A stretch of 64,000 nucleotides of DNA from Ulva prolifera. Taxonomy: Eukaryota; Chlorophyta; Ulvophyceae; Ulvales; Ulvaceae. The position numbers and the translations under genes are program-made. Below the pieces are notes generated by a model that saw only the letters and a list, made by a program, of their open reading frames with translations, ran no database searches and had not been told where the DNA came from. The stretch is taken from the NCBI GenBank assembly GCA_023078555.1, contig JALAAN010000012.1:36001-100000 (forward strand). The letters are read 5' to 3'. This document shows, in pieces, positions 43,682 through 53,810 of this stretch (position 1 is its first letter; every line of letters begins with the position of its first letter).

Positions 43682-45199
43682 TCGAATACCTACGGGCCCC
43701 GAGGGGACGTACCAGCCGTTGCGGGCAGCATTGCATGTCTCTTGCAACTTCATTGGACTCTGTGCCGTGATTCGGCGACCTGCGATCCATTGCCTTGTCA
43801 ACATCGCACAGCAAGCAGCCATTGCGCCGAAGCTGGACAGCACATCAACCGGCCTACATACTTGATGACAGTGTATGCATGTCATCTGGCCAGATACGTG
43901 ATATGTGTGGGTGTGTGTGCGTGTACGAGTTCGATGGAGACACGCAACCGAGGGGACGTCGAGTTCTATGCTGCCATAACGACGGCGCATTGCGTAGACA
44001 GGTACATGCATCAAATACTGATGGCATATACCAAATTATGCTACAATTGCTTCGGCAATGGGGCTGTGAACGATGGCGGAAACATTACACCGCCGACATG
44101 ACCGGCACGGAGATACTTCGTACATTCGAACGGTTGCCATGGGCGCCACAAATGTTGAGAAACCTGGAGTAGAGACTCAAGTTCCTAATGGTGATTAGGG
44201 CACAGGCTGTCGTGAGACTGTGCGGAACGCCGGCGGTTCAAAAACCATGACAAGTCTAGCGGGCCTGAGCGCCGCGCCAGTGCACACAAATATGCAGCAG
44301 GTTCTGAAAGGACATAACATACCTTTGTTAATATGTTTCGCGTCGAGGATTGGCGGAGGCAGCGATCTAGCGGCTGCGTGGCTGCAACTAACATACACTC
44401 AGGTCGGAAAGATTGACGACGCCTGCGCCTATAGCGCACGAAGCCGGACGTACACAAAGAAAAGAGGCTTAAAGAAGCGACAGGCTTACGCAGATTCAAG
44501 TCGCCATGGATGCCAGTGCGGAGCAGGCGACGGTCAACTCTGGCCATCGGGGAACTTCGCCGCACACAAGATGCACGTTCCCATCACACGGCGCACATGT
44601 ATGAAAATGTATCGTATAATGGGCTGGCTTTGCGGTGCAACGTCTCTTGAGCACTGTGCAAAGTCGAAGTCTGTAGTTGCAGCCATGAGCGCAGACGTCA
44701 CACGGCGCATGCATGTGTGCGTGGCCACTAGGGCAGCCAACATAACAACGGAGGGTTACACAGCCGGCAAGGCAGTCATCGCCACAGCCTGAGCTCTTGA
44801 ACAACAATCCTAACGCCTTGCAGCCCAATCATATCAGCACTGCTCCTGTGTGCTCAACGATCTCATGTCAAGTTGTCAACACATATTCATTGTATCGCAT
44901 TGTGGCCTGGGTGTGGCCACGAATATGTAGAAATCATAAACTGCAAAGTTGCAGCGCAAGGGCAATTGAAATCCACGTGGCCAACATGCAAAGCATTCGG
45001 AGTCAGCCAGTCTCGATGCACAGCCCAGCACGTGAGCATGCTTGTGTAGGAGGTTGCAATTGAGGTGATAAATGCTCCATGCATTAAATGTGCTCTCTAG
45101 GGTAACAAAAAGTGGCACTGATGCATAGGTGCGATGCATGCCATCATGACCTTAGGGTGCACGGATGCCAGGCGCCATGACCTGCAAGGTACATGCGTC
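43682..45199. other. insert interior with no identifiable gene
   Basis: Several overlapping frames of 100-190 codons occur in 43.7-44.8 kb, but none shows a known domain and the frames compete on both strands. No TIR or RNA gene was recognised. Confidence 0.3.
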
Positions 45200-45690
45200 T
45201 ACCCCTCTTATGGTGGGCATGGCAGCTTTGACAGGGTTGACGGTCCCTAGGTCTCACAGGCCTGTGAGATGACCTCCCGCCGCTCATGTTGTAGACTAAA
45301 TGGCGTGCCAACACACCCCCACGCTAGCTCCTCTCACTTGACGGCCGCCTCTCACCGGCTGAGTTGTAGCCATCTCCTCTTGTTGGGACACTCGGGCGGC
45401 GCAGCTTGAGCATGATGCAGTCGCACATGTCGCAGGATCGTTCTGTGACGTCAAGTACTTGGCCGGAGGATGCATGTGGTTGCATCGTGTGAGAGGTTTA
45501 TCTGTGTGGGTTGGAGGAGGTGTGTGCTGATGCGCGGCTGGTGTGGGTGTGGGGCCACTTTGTTGTGATTGGTGGTTGTAGTCGGGCTCGACGTGCGCCG
45601 GATTCTATGTGCTCGATGACGTCAGTATGTTTGTGCACAACCCGTTCGGTGCTACTGCCCTCTGCAGCTCTGTCTTTGTTACACAAATGC
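45200..45690 (+). repeat. diverged LINE-A copy
   Basis: GGCATGGCAGCTTTGACAGG, GATGACCTCCCGCCGCTCA and CTTGACGGCC follow the order of the LINE-A body. The end (TTCGGTGCTACTGCCC, CTGTCTTTGTTACACA) follows the LINE-A 3' terminus. A CTCACAGGCCTGTGAG palindrome lies inside. Many substitutions suggest an older copy. Confidence 0.45.
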
Positions 45691-45899
45691 CGACAGGTTG
45701 GGTCGCCCACATTCAGAGTTTCTGAACACGCGCCAGAACCTGTGAAACTCAGCCACAGCAGCACTGTTGGTATCTAGATCTGCTACCATGCCCTCTGCCT
45801 GCCAACGCGGTGCAGAGGGGGATGCGCTGAACACGCACACTCCAGACACAGCGACACTGCGCTGTCACTGTCTCTGCTGCCGTGCCCTCTGCCTACACA

Positions 45900-46500
45900 C
45901 GCAGTGCAGTGCGTGTGCTGGCGGCCTTGCCTGCTTTGTGGTGGTTGCGGCTCTGGCGTGCCATGCTTCGCCGTTGCAGCGGCATGTCTGACCCATGTGT
46001 CTGCGTGTGGCCCGCCGGTGCGGGGCGACCGGGGGGATTGGGGCGGGCCTGGCTGGGCGTTTGGGGTTGCGGGTGTGGGTTTGCGGGTGCGCTGGGTGGT
46101 GTGCAGGGGCTGGGCGGGCTGGGTTGTGTTGGGGGCGGGGGGGCCGGGCCTCCCCGGGGCGGGGGGTTGTTGTCGGGGTCTCGCTGGTTCTTTGTTCGGC
46201 AGCTTTGGATGCGTGTGCTGTCGGGGCTTTTGCACTTGGATGGTTTGCGAGGTGTGGGTGGGGGTGGGCGTGTGGGTGGGCGTGTGGGTTTGGGGTGGGC
46301 GGCTTGTGTGTGTTTCGGAATGTATGTGGTTGTGTGGCCATATGGCTGTGTGGCTGTGGCCGGCGCGGGTGCTGCCGTTGCGTGGGTGTGTCGGTGTGTG
46401 CTCCGTGTGGCTCGTTACGTGTGGCTCGTTGCGTGGCGTGGGTTCCTCTGGTTGTTGCTCGCGGTGCTACCTGCCTTGCTTGCTTTGTCCTTGTAACACA
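45900..46500 (+). repeat. LINE-A type 3' UTR and tail
   Basis: A GT/GGG-rich segment ending GCGGTGCTACCTGCCTTGCT and TTTGTCCTTGTAACACA. It matches, in reverse complement, the tails at 5220-5440 and 32570-32860. Long frames across it are low-complexity. Confidence 0.55.
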
Positions 46501-46945
46501 CGCAGTGCGGAGGGGGGTGTGCTGAACACGCACGCTCCAGGCACAGCAGCACTGTGCTGTCACTGTCTCTGCTGCCAAGCCCTCTGTCTGCACACGCAGT
46601 GCAGAGGGGAATGCGCAGAACATGCACACTCCTGAACATGCACGCTCCAGGCACAGCAGCACTGTGCTGTCACTGTCTCTGCTGCCAAGCCCTCTGTCTG
46701 CACACGCAGTGCAAAGGGGAATGCGCAGAACATGCACACTCCTGAACATGCACGCTCCAGGCACAGCAGCACTGTGCTGTCACTGTCTCTGCTGCCAAGC
46801 CCTCTGTCTGCACATGCAGTGCAGAGGGGAATGCGCAGAACATGCACACTCCTGAACATGCACGCTCCAGGCACAGCAGCACTGTGCTATCACTGTCTCT
46901 GCTGCCAAGCCCTCTGTCTGCACACGCAGTGCAGAGGGGGATGCG
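46500..46945. repeat. 110-bp minisatellite, four units
   Basis: CACGCTCCAGGCACAGCAGC recurs at 46531, 46641, 46751 and 46861, an exact period of 110 bp with near-identical units. A diverged unit lies upstream at about 45780-45910, so the array flanks the LINE-A tail that ends at 46500. Confidence 0.9.
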
Positions 46946-48157
46946 CTGATTCAATAAAGCATATCTGTCTGCTAAGGGGTGTTGTCATTACGTGGCGCTC
47001 TCCGCACACCCCTCCAAGACAGGTCTGGACTGTCTAGGAATTGCAGCTACAGGGAATATAGCCAACGACACGGCCACAAGCTTGACAGACTGCAGCAGCT
47101 ACCCGGATTACGGATGCTTGAAAGATGCAGCGCCCAACGGCGCAAGGCGGGCGGCATGATGATCAGGATGTGTGCGTGTTTTCGTGGCACCGCACCGCAC
47201 AAAATACTTCGCCCATATCACAACGTTAAAAAAAACGTTAAAATTATCAATCAATCGTATGAAGCATACACTGATCTGGAGAGGGCCGCTTCCCCCAGTG
47301 CACAGGCGCCGGGGTCGCTGATCGATGCTCAGGTCACACACATCAGCACATGCATCTACCTACTATGTAGCAGTAATGGCAATAGGACCGTCCTTCGAAA
47401 ACTATGATGTTGCGGTATCAGCACGTTTGGCCTGTCGCGTGGGAGATATTCACGGTCGCATTTGGAACGTCTCGAACAGGCGAGGGGTCACGTTCTCGAA
47501 AAATACCTTCAACAGTCTACATGTCACAGATGCCGGCATCGATACTTTATGCAGATGCAGTGATCAGCATTGTACACTGGTACACAAGGATCTTCCTGAA
47601 CTTCCATGTGAATGTCCAAGTCGCAGCTACGTTTTGCCCCGCTCGTCACTGGCACCCGCTTCAGCTATGCAAGGTCGATGTCCAACAATATATCACAAAC
47701 CAGCCTGGAGAAAGGCAGTGCTGTGGTATGCAAGATTGTGGGCTGTCCAGAGACTCGGCGCTCTCAGAGTCAGCAGCGCCCAGTCGCGCCCTTGTGCGTG
47801 AGCCGCATCAGCATCCACAAGCCACATCACGTTGCACAAATGGTCCAATTCAGTTGGCGTAGTCTGAATTACGAAAACTTGACGGCTACAGTGTTCGCGA
47901 TGCTCCTCAGCCGTCCGTGGCGACTCCTCAGTGTGTAACCAGTGTGGCACACCATGGGAGAAGACGCGCATCTCCAGAGCCTGCGTCGAACCTAAAGGTG
48001 CCTCTCTGAACTCTTATACAAGATCATGCCTGCAGTTGGCGGGCTGTATGTAAGCACCATACCAGCGCCGGCCGCACTAGTCGAGCTCAACGACAGCACC
48101 AGTGGCATGGAGTCCGTACACCGCAAGAACCCGAACTAAGCATCTCATACATTTAAA
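46946..48157. other. right part of the gag insert, no identifiable gene
   Basis: Frames of 100-158 codons at 47325-47938 overlap in different phases and lack known motifs. Nothing here explains how the insert moved. Confidence 0.3.
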
Positions 48158-49003
48158 CAGTATTATTTAAAGCCATTGCAGCCTTTTCCGTCGCAAAAGC
48201 GGTTGTTTGACGGTCCGGTCGATCCGCCCTTATTTGGGCCGCCCGTATCACATGACGAAGCATGGGTACAGACGAAAGTCTTTTTGTGGTTAGGTCAATT
48301 CGAGTTAGATCATTTGTTGCAGCACGCACCGTCTGCGGACGAACAGCGTGTCCATGCTAGGGCGAGGACACAGGTCCTAATGTCTTTGCCTGACGCGGAT
48401 AGGACGACTGTCTATCGCATGTCACATCTGTGTGAAGCATGGTCTTACTTGACTGCTAAGTACAGACCTAGCACCGAAGCCGAAATCCACAGGTTGTGGA
48501 GTCGGTTCAATTCTTTATCACAGCACAACAAAGACGTTGCGACGTATTGTGGTGAAGTGATGAGTGTTTACACTCAACTGGAGGCACTAGGTGCCGATGT
48601 GGGCCAGCGATGGCTTCGCTTGAAACTTTTAGAAGTGGGGGAGGAGTTCAATGCCGTGCGCGGCGAAGTACAACACTCCTCCCCCCATGTAATTATATCA
48701 CGTTTAACTGAGCACGCTGACTTGCTCAAACAACAGCGGCAGCTGCAGGCTAGGTCTGGGGCGCCCGCGGGCAAACCAGGCTGGCGCAAGCAGGCCCGTG
48801 GTGATGGTCCTGTGGTCGCCGCTCTCGCGGCTGGCCAGGCTCCTCGCGAGGAGACCAGGACCTGTTTCTTCTGCAAGAAGAAGGGACACTTGCGTGCGAA
48901 CTGCCCCCAACGCAAACAGGCTGCGGCCAAAGATGTTGCACTATTGAGATGCCTGAAAAGTATCCCCAACCAGACGCGTCTCTGCCGTGGAACATCATTG
49001 TAG
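48158..49003 (+). CDS. copia gag, C-terminal part
   Basis: The frame resumes with YYLKPLQPFPSQKRLF and contains the copia Gag core (AWSYLTAKYRPSTEAEIHRL, LTEHADLLKQQRQLQ). It ends in a CCHC zinc knuckle CFFCKKKGHLRANC (C-x2-C-x4-H-x4-C) at about 48863-48904. The frame stops at 49003. Protease continues in a different frame. Confidence 0.8.
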   Translation, partial: QYYLKPLQPFPSQKRLFDGPVDPPLFGPPVSHDEAWVQTKVFLWLGQFELDHLLQHAPSADEQRVHARARTQVLMSLPDADRTTVYRMSHLCEAWSYLTAKYRPSTEAEIHRLWSRFNSLSQHNKDVATYCGEVMSVYTQLEALGADVGQRWLRLKLLEVGEEFNAVRGEVQHSSPHVIISRLTEHADLLKQQRQLQARSGAPAGKPGWRKQARGDGPVVAALAAGQAPREETRTCFFCKKKGHLRANCPQRKQAAAKDVALLRCLKSIPNQTRLCRGTSL

Positions 49004-49180
49004 ATAGTGGGTCGGACATGCATATCGTAAGCAATCGTGAAATGTTCACTGAGTACGGCCCGTGTCAGAAAGTTGCCAATCTCGCGGGACCAGGGCAGCT
49101 CTCTATCATGGGTAGGGGAACCATTTTGGTGAACCTGGGTACTTATGTAGACAAGTGTGGGAACAAGCATCCGATGTGGA
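48925..49180 (+). CDS. copia protease region
   Basis: WNIIVDSGSDMHIVSNREMF contains the retroviral-type aspartic protease DSG and the following hydrophobic-His pattern of copia (DSGAS.H). This part is one frame off gag, which could be programmed frameshifting or a mutation. The frame is left again near 49150-49180, where the integrase frame takes over. Confidence 0.7.
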
Positions 49181-50348
49181 AATCCCTGGTGTTTACTACG
49201 CGCCTGAATGTCCGTACAACTTGCTCAGTACGATGGGTCTCAGACATGAGCAAATGTTCCTAGATACACGTAGAAATGTGTTGTATGTGCCTGGTCTGGG
49301 TGATATGGCTACCGACGTAGAGGATGACGTCAAGTACCAGGAACTTGATGTAGATGGTCAACCTGTTTTTGCGTTTAAGATGGCAGTAGAGACCAAACCT
49401 ATTCTCGTCGGTGCGCCGGTCAATAGGGGGGTGGTCTGGTCAAACCAGAGCAGCCCAACCTCAGTTATTGAGGACCAACAGCAGTGGCATCATGTGGCGG
49501 TCGCGGCCGTTGACCTGCAGCGACCCAATGCTGGGGGAGCTGAGGTCCCACATGACGCATACTTGCTGGAACCTGCTTTTCTTGCGCATTTGTCTTTTCA
49601 CCAGTCAACGTGGGTCCTGAAGCGTATGCAAGCCAACACTGAGTTCTATGGTGATTTAAATTTAAAAGTTGATTCCGAGCCAATGGGGAATCGTTGTCAT
49701 GGCTGCAGAATTGGCAAAGTGCCTGCGGGCAAATTTTCCGCCAATGATCGTGAGCTCATGGGCCAGGCCAAGTTCCCTGGTGAGCAACTGCATGCCGATC
49801 TAGCTGGTCCTGTCTCTCCGGTAGGAATTGGTGGTGTGAAATATGTTTTGTTTGTGATGTGTGCCTTTACCCGCTATACTTTCGTGGTCGGTCTGCGCAA
49901 AAAGAGTGAGGCTGCGGCCATGATCTCTTATATTATTGAACGCATTCGGGTGAATGTGGTGAAGCCAGGTGAACCGGGTGTGCGCATCCTACACACCGAC
50001 AAAGGGGGAGGGTTCATGGTCGAGGCCTTAAAACTCTACCTCCAGCGTCGTGGCATCACTCACCGCTTGACCCCCACAGCCGCTCATCGCTGTAATGGCA
50101 TGATCGAGCGGAGGATCGGAGTTGCTTTTGAGTCACTCCGTGCTGTGCTGCTCGCGAGCGGCCTGCCTCTGTTCCTGTGGATAGAATGCCTCGCCAGTGT
50201 TGTACATGGTCACAATCTCACGCCATCCTCGGCGCTGTACCATGACAAATTGGCGAGTATCCTCAAGTCCCAAAAGGTCAGCATGCTGTCAACACATCTG
50301 CGGATGTTGACGAAGCTGAACGGAGCTTGGGGAAGGGCAAGCGCATGA
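49155..50348 (+). CDS. copia integrase region
   Basis: Begins with VYYAPECPYNLLSTM (the end of the protease linker). It has the pre-integrase His/Cys cluster (HLSFHQ, then CHGC) and the integrase core with Asp in HADLAGPV, Asp in LHTDKGGGF and Glu in NGMIERRI. The usual GGEF after the second Asp reads GGGF, but the DDE triad itself is present. The frame ends at 50348, and the following coding resumes in another frame from about 50250. Confidence 0.82.
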   Translation: MWEQASDVEIPGVYYAPECPYNLLSTMGLRHEQMFLDTRRNVLYVPGLGDMATDVEDDVKYQELDVDGQPVFAFKMAVETKPILVGAPVNRGVVWSNQSSPTSVIEDQQQWHHVAVAAVDLQRPNAGGAEVPHDAYLLEPAFLAHLSFHQSTWVLKRMQANTEFYGDLNLKVDSEPMGNRCHGCRIGKVPAGKFSANDRELMGQAKFPGEQLHADLAGPVSPVGIGGVKYVLFVMCAFTRYTFVVGLRKKSEAAAMISYIIERIRVNVVKPGEPGVRILHTDKGGGFMVEALKLYLQRRGITHRLTPTAAHRCNGMIERRIGVAFESLRAVLLASGLPLFLWIECLASVVHGHNLTPSSALYHDKLASILKSQKVSMLSTHLRMLTKLNGAWGRASA

Positions 50349-53125
50349 AAAAGGCCGAGCGCGATAAGTTGAGGGAGGAGGAAAAACGCAAGTACAAGTT
50401 GCTTGCGACGACAGAGTTAGATGAGTTTTTAGTGCGGTCTTGTGATAAGGACATCATTCCTTATATGTCTTTTTTCAGAGACACCTCCGTTGAGGTGTTC
50501 CAAGATCTGCTGCGGCAGCAGCGTCCGTGGGGGGTTGAGGTGTATGCATACCCTAGGGATGACAAGCTGCGGAAGTTGTCCCCCCGGGGTGTGCCTGCAT
50601 ACTGGGTCGGGGCTGGTCTGGGCCCCAGCATGCAGCGTGTGTACGCCCGGGATGTTCCTGGGGGTAGGGTTTTTGTTGTGCGTCAGGTCATGTGCACTGC
50701 GGATCAGATGATCCGGCACGTACGCAAGTACGATGCGTCCGCCGTTGTGGACAAGAGGGAACCTGAAGAGTTTGCGAACTCATATACGGTTGCCTTCGAG
50801 GGGGACGATGAGAATGAGCGTGTGACTGATGCTGATGTCCCTCCTTTCGCGGCAGAGCACACATATGATGGGGGAGTGTTGCGCCGTCTGCGTGACCAGC
50901 TTCACACCCCCCCTGGTCATGGTAGGGTTCCTGTCATGGAAATGACATTCCGGCAGGACAACCCTGAGCCCAATCCTACTGTGTACTCTCCACGATTTGG
51001 AGCTGGCTCTTCTGCGGAGATTATCCGACGCGACCCTGCTAGGGCAACGCCGGAAATAGCCAGAGCAGCTTTGCATCGCACGCGTGCGACATCCAGAGCT
51101 GCTGCTCACCCTGACGTCCGTGTCCCCCCTCGTGTGCGCGGCGAAGTGCATCACCCTGTCGCCACGCCCTCCCGCACTGCGCAATATGTTGTTACGCGCA
51201 ACGCTGTGTTGCACGACCCTGGTGTAGAAGTTGCGTTACCTGTTCACGTGTCTGTCAGTGCGTCTGATGACGACATGGAGGAGGATGACGACGGTCCTGG
51301 CGTCTATGACGATGACGATGAACAGCGCATGGACTACACCGTCTCAGATGATGAAAGAGCTGCGGCTCATCAGAATCTGGAGGCTCAGCGGGTCCGTTCC
51401 GGGAGTAATTCGGCAGCGGCCTCAGCATCTGGCGCGGGGGCAGTTGCTCAGCCCTTGCGAGGAGCTGAGGCGCCGAGGCCCTTCTGGGAGGATGAGCCAG
51501 ATGAGGTGGAGACCGGGTCCGAATTAGGGGGAGAGGATCCGGACCCCTCAGCCGCAGTTGGGGTTGATTTGCCTGACGAGGTGAGGGCCATTCCAGCCGC
51601 CTTGCCTCGCATAAAAATCAATCCTCTTGTACGCAGACGCCTTGTTCCATTGGCTGCGGATGTAGCAGCTGTGCATATGCATGAGCCTGCGGGCTCTGAC
51701 ATTGCTAGTAGTGAGACAGTTGTAGCTGCTATTGATGTTTCAGACTGCAACCAGGACACATCAGCCGCGGCTGACTGTGGAGTGTCCTGTGCAGGCCTGA
51801 AGCCTCAGCATGTGGAGTCTGGCGAGCAGCAGAATGTTCAGCGTCGTGGGTCGCGCAGAGCAGCTGCCGCCAGGAAGCAGAAGCCCTCCGACCCTGATAT
51901 GCCTTCTTTGAAGGAAGCGCTCGCGAGTGCTGACAGGGATGCATGGCTGCGTGCCATGCAGGAGGAGGTAGATGCACTGGGTGAGCACGGAACCTTCGGG
52001 TTGTGCTATCTGCCTGCGGGCAAACGGGCTATCTCGGGCAAATGGGTGCTTAAGATTAAGTGTGGGCCTGCGGGGGAGATTCAGCGCTATAAGGCACGTT
52101 ATGTAGCGCGTGGTTTTTCTCAGGTAGAAGGGATTGACTTCTTTGAGACTTGGTCTCATGTTGGTAGTTATGCGACACTGCGTGTGTTGCTGTCAGTTGC
52201 TGCTCAGGAAGACTTAGAGATTAGACACATAGATATTCAGTGTGCTTTTCTGAATGGTGAGCTGGAGGAGGAAGTGTTCGTTGAACAGCCCCCGTTCTTC
52301 ACTGACGGGACAGCAAATGTATGGCGATTGCATAAAACCTTGTATGGCCTGAAGCAAGCCGCTCGCGAGTGGCATAAAGCTTTAATCAAGATCTTAGCTG
52401 AGATGGGATTTGTGTGCGCACAAAGTGATCCCGGACTATATGTTAGAACATCTGGTCGTTGCTTCATTTTCTTATGGGTTGATGACTTGTTCATTTTCAG
52501 CAGCTCTGCGGGGCTGCAAGAACTTGTCGATATCATTCTCACGAAATTCGAAGGCAGAGACCTAGGCGAACTTGCATGGGCACTTGGCACAGAGATCATG
52601 CGTGATCGCAAGGCCAAAACAATCATCATGACACAACGATACAAAATCCAGAACTTGCTTGAAAAGTACAGTATGTCTGACTGTCGCAAATCTCCCACTC
52701 CATTAGTGGCGCGGCAACAACTAAGGAGTGTGAAAGAGCATCCTGACCTGGAGAAAGCCAGTGCTGCTGAGCATTCCAGGTTCATGAGTGATGTAGGGAG
52801 CATCCAATATATTGCAGGAGTGACACGACCTGACCTGAGTTATGTGGCACATGCCCTGGCCCGGCACATGTCTAGTAGTCTGAAGGAACATTGGTCTGCC
52901 GTGCAACATGTTCTGAGATACCTGCAGTCCACAAAGAAATTAGGAATAAAATTTGTAGGCTCTGAGGGACACGGGTGTTTATTAGAAGCTTTTTCAGATG
53001 CAGATTTTGCGAACTCTGCTGATCTGAAAAGCGTGTCTGGTTTGATTATTCGGGTGTATGGGAACTGTGTTCTCTGGCGTTCGAAGAAAGCAGAGTATAG
53101 TGGCTGGGGACACAACAGAGGCTGA
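50250..53125 (+). CDS. copia integrase C-terminus, reverse transcriptase and RNase H (part)
   Basis: Begins with a Lys/Glu-rich linker and an acidic segment (DDDMEEDDDG). The reverse transcriptase follows: WVLKIKCGPAGEIQRYKARY, VARGFSQVEGIDFFETWSHV, CAFLNGELEEEVFVEQPP, LYGLKQAAREWHK and the catalytic FLWVDDLFIF (VDD box). RNase H starts at FSDADFANSADLKSVSG. The frame shifts near 53087, where SKK should continue as QSIVAGDTTEAE. Confidence 0.9.
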
Positions 53126-53440
53126 ACTCATTGCGATGAGTGCAACAGCCAACGAGTTAATGTGGGTGAAGCAATTGCTTCTTGATTTGAAACTCGTTCC
53201 GCATAAGCCGACTCTGTGGGGTGACGATAAGAGTGCCAATATCTTGGCTGTGAATGCTGTGTCCACTGACAGATCCAAGCACATTCGTGTGCGGCACTTG
53301 CGAGTGCGGGAATATGTCCAGATGGATGAACTTAAGGTAGCATGGGTAGGCACTGTTGATCAGTTAGCGGACGTGTTTACTAAAGTGCTGCCCGGACCTG
53401 CTTTGCTAGAAGTTCGTAATAAACTCCAGCTAGTGGAGAC
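53085..53440 (+). CDS. copia RNase H, C-terminal part
   Basis: QSIVAGDTTEAELIAMSATA, then LWGDDKSANILAVNAVSTDR, SKHIRVRHLRVREYV and DQLADVFTKVLP form the conserved end of the copia RNase H. It is one base out of frame with the reverse transcriptase. Coding ends shortly before the purine tract at the 3' LTR. Confidence 0.85.
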
Positions 53441-53450
53441 TAAGCGGGTT

Positions 53451-53460
53451 TATGGGGGAG
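53451..53460 (+). promoter_or_regulatory. copia polypurine tract
   Basis: TATGGGGGAG lies directly before the 3' LTR, at the position where plus-strand synthesis is primed. Confidence 0.8.
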
Positions 53461-53808
53461 TGTCACAATGCATGCGCCTGCGGGCAGCAGCGTGGTGACA
53501 GGTGCACCCATGCACGGGCGATCCTGCGGATCCAGTGTAGGGGTAAGCCGCCAGCCGGGATTGTCTCGATGTATTGAGAGAGATCGTGCGAGGGTTTCCC
53601 GCCGTAACCTTGAGTGTTCAGTGTGCATATAAGCATGTGCACACTGAGATCTGTAACCATTCTTATCACTGTTTCACGGTACTAGCTGTATCCTGATTCT
53701 TCCCCGCATTCCTCGGTTCTACCTCTGTGCGCAGCAGGTATGGAATGCTGGTTGCCTGACTTGACCTGAGACTGCGCGTCTGACCTGCAGATGAGTGACT
53801 CTCTGACA
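53461..53808 (+). repeat. copia 3' LTR
   Basis: 348 bp, identical to the 5' LTR as read by eye. Followed by the CTGGG target duplication at 53809-53813. Confidence 0.93.
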
Positions 53809-53810
53809 CT

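Larger units (their letters stand above)
42918..48157. mobile_element. 5.2-kb foreign insertion in copia gag
   Basis: Gag coding is interrupted between EQ (to 42917) and YYLKPLQPFPSQ (from 48161). The trinucleotide CAG occurs on both sides (42915-42917, 48158-48160) and would restore the frame, so a 3-bp target duplication is possible but not proven. No TIR was found. The insert holds an array of CCGCCCTTA motifs, several hairpins, two LINE-A-type copies, a 110-bp minisatellite and no recognisable gene. It is probably a composite of several insertions or a non-TIR element such as a Helitron. Its class is unresolved. Confidence 0.55.

Noticed and set aside
46500-46945. CRISPR-like array
   Set aside because: Units are contiguous 110-bp repeats without unique spacers, in eukaryotic transposon DNA. 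It is a minisatellite.
48130-48145. Helitron 3' end (CTAAG) for the gag insert
   Set aside because: There is a CTAA but no clear subterminal hairpin and the 5' TC and A/T insertion site do not fit well. Left unclassified.
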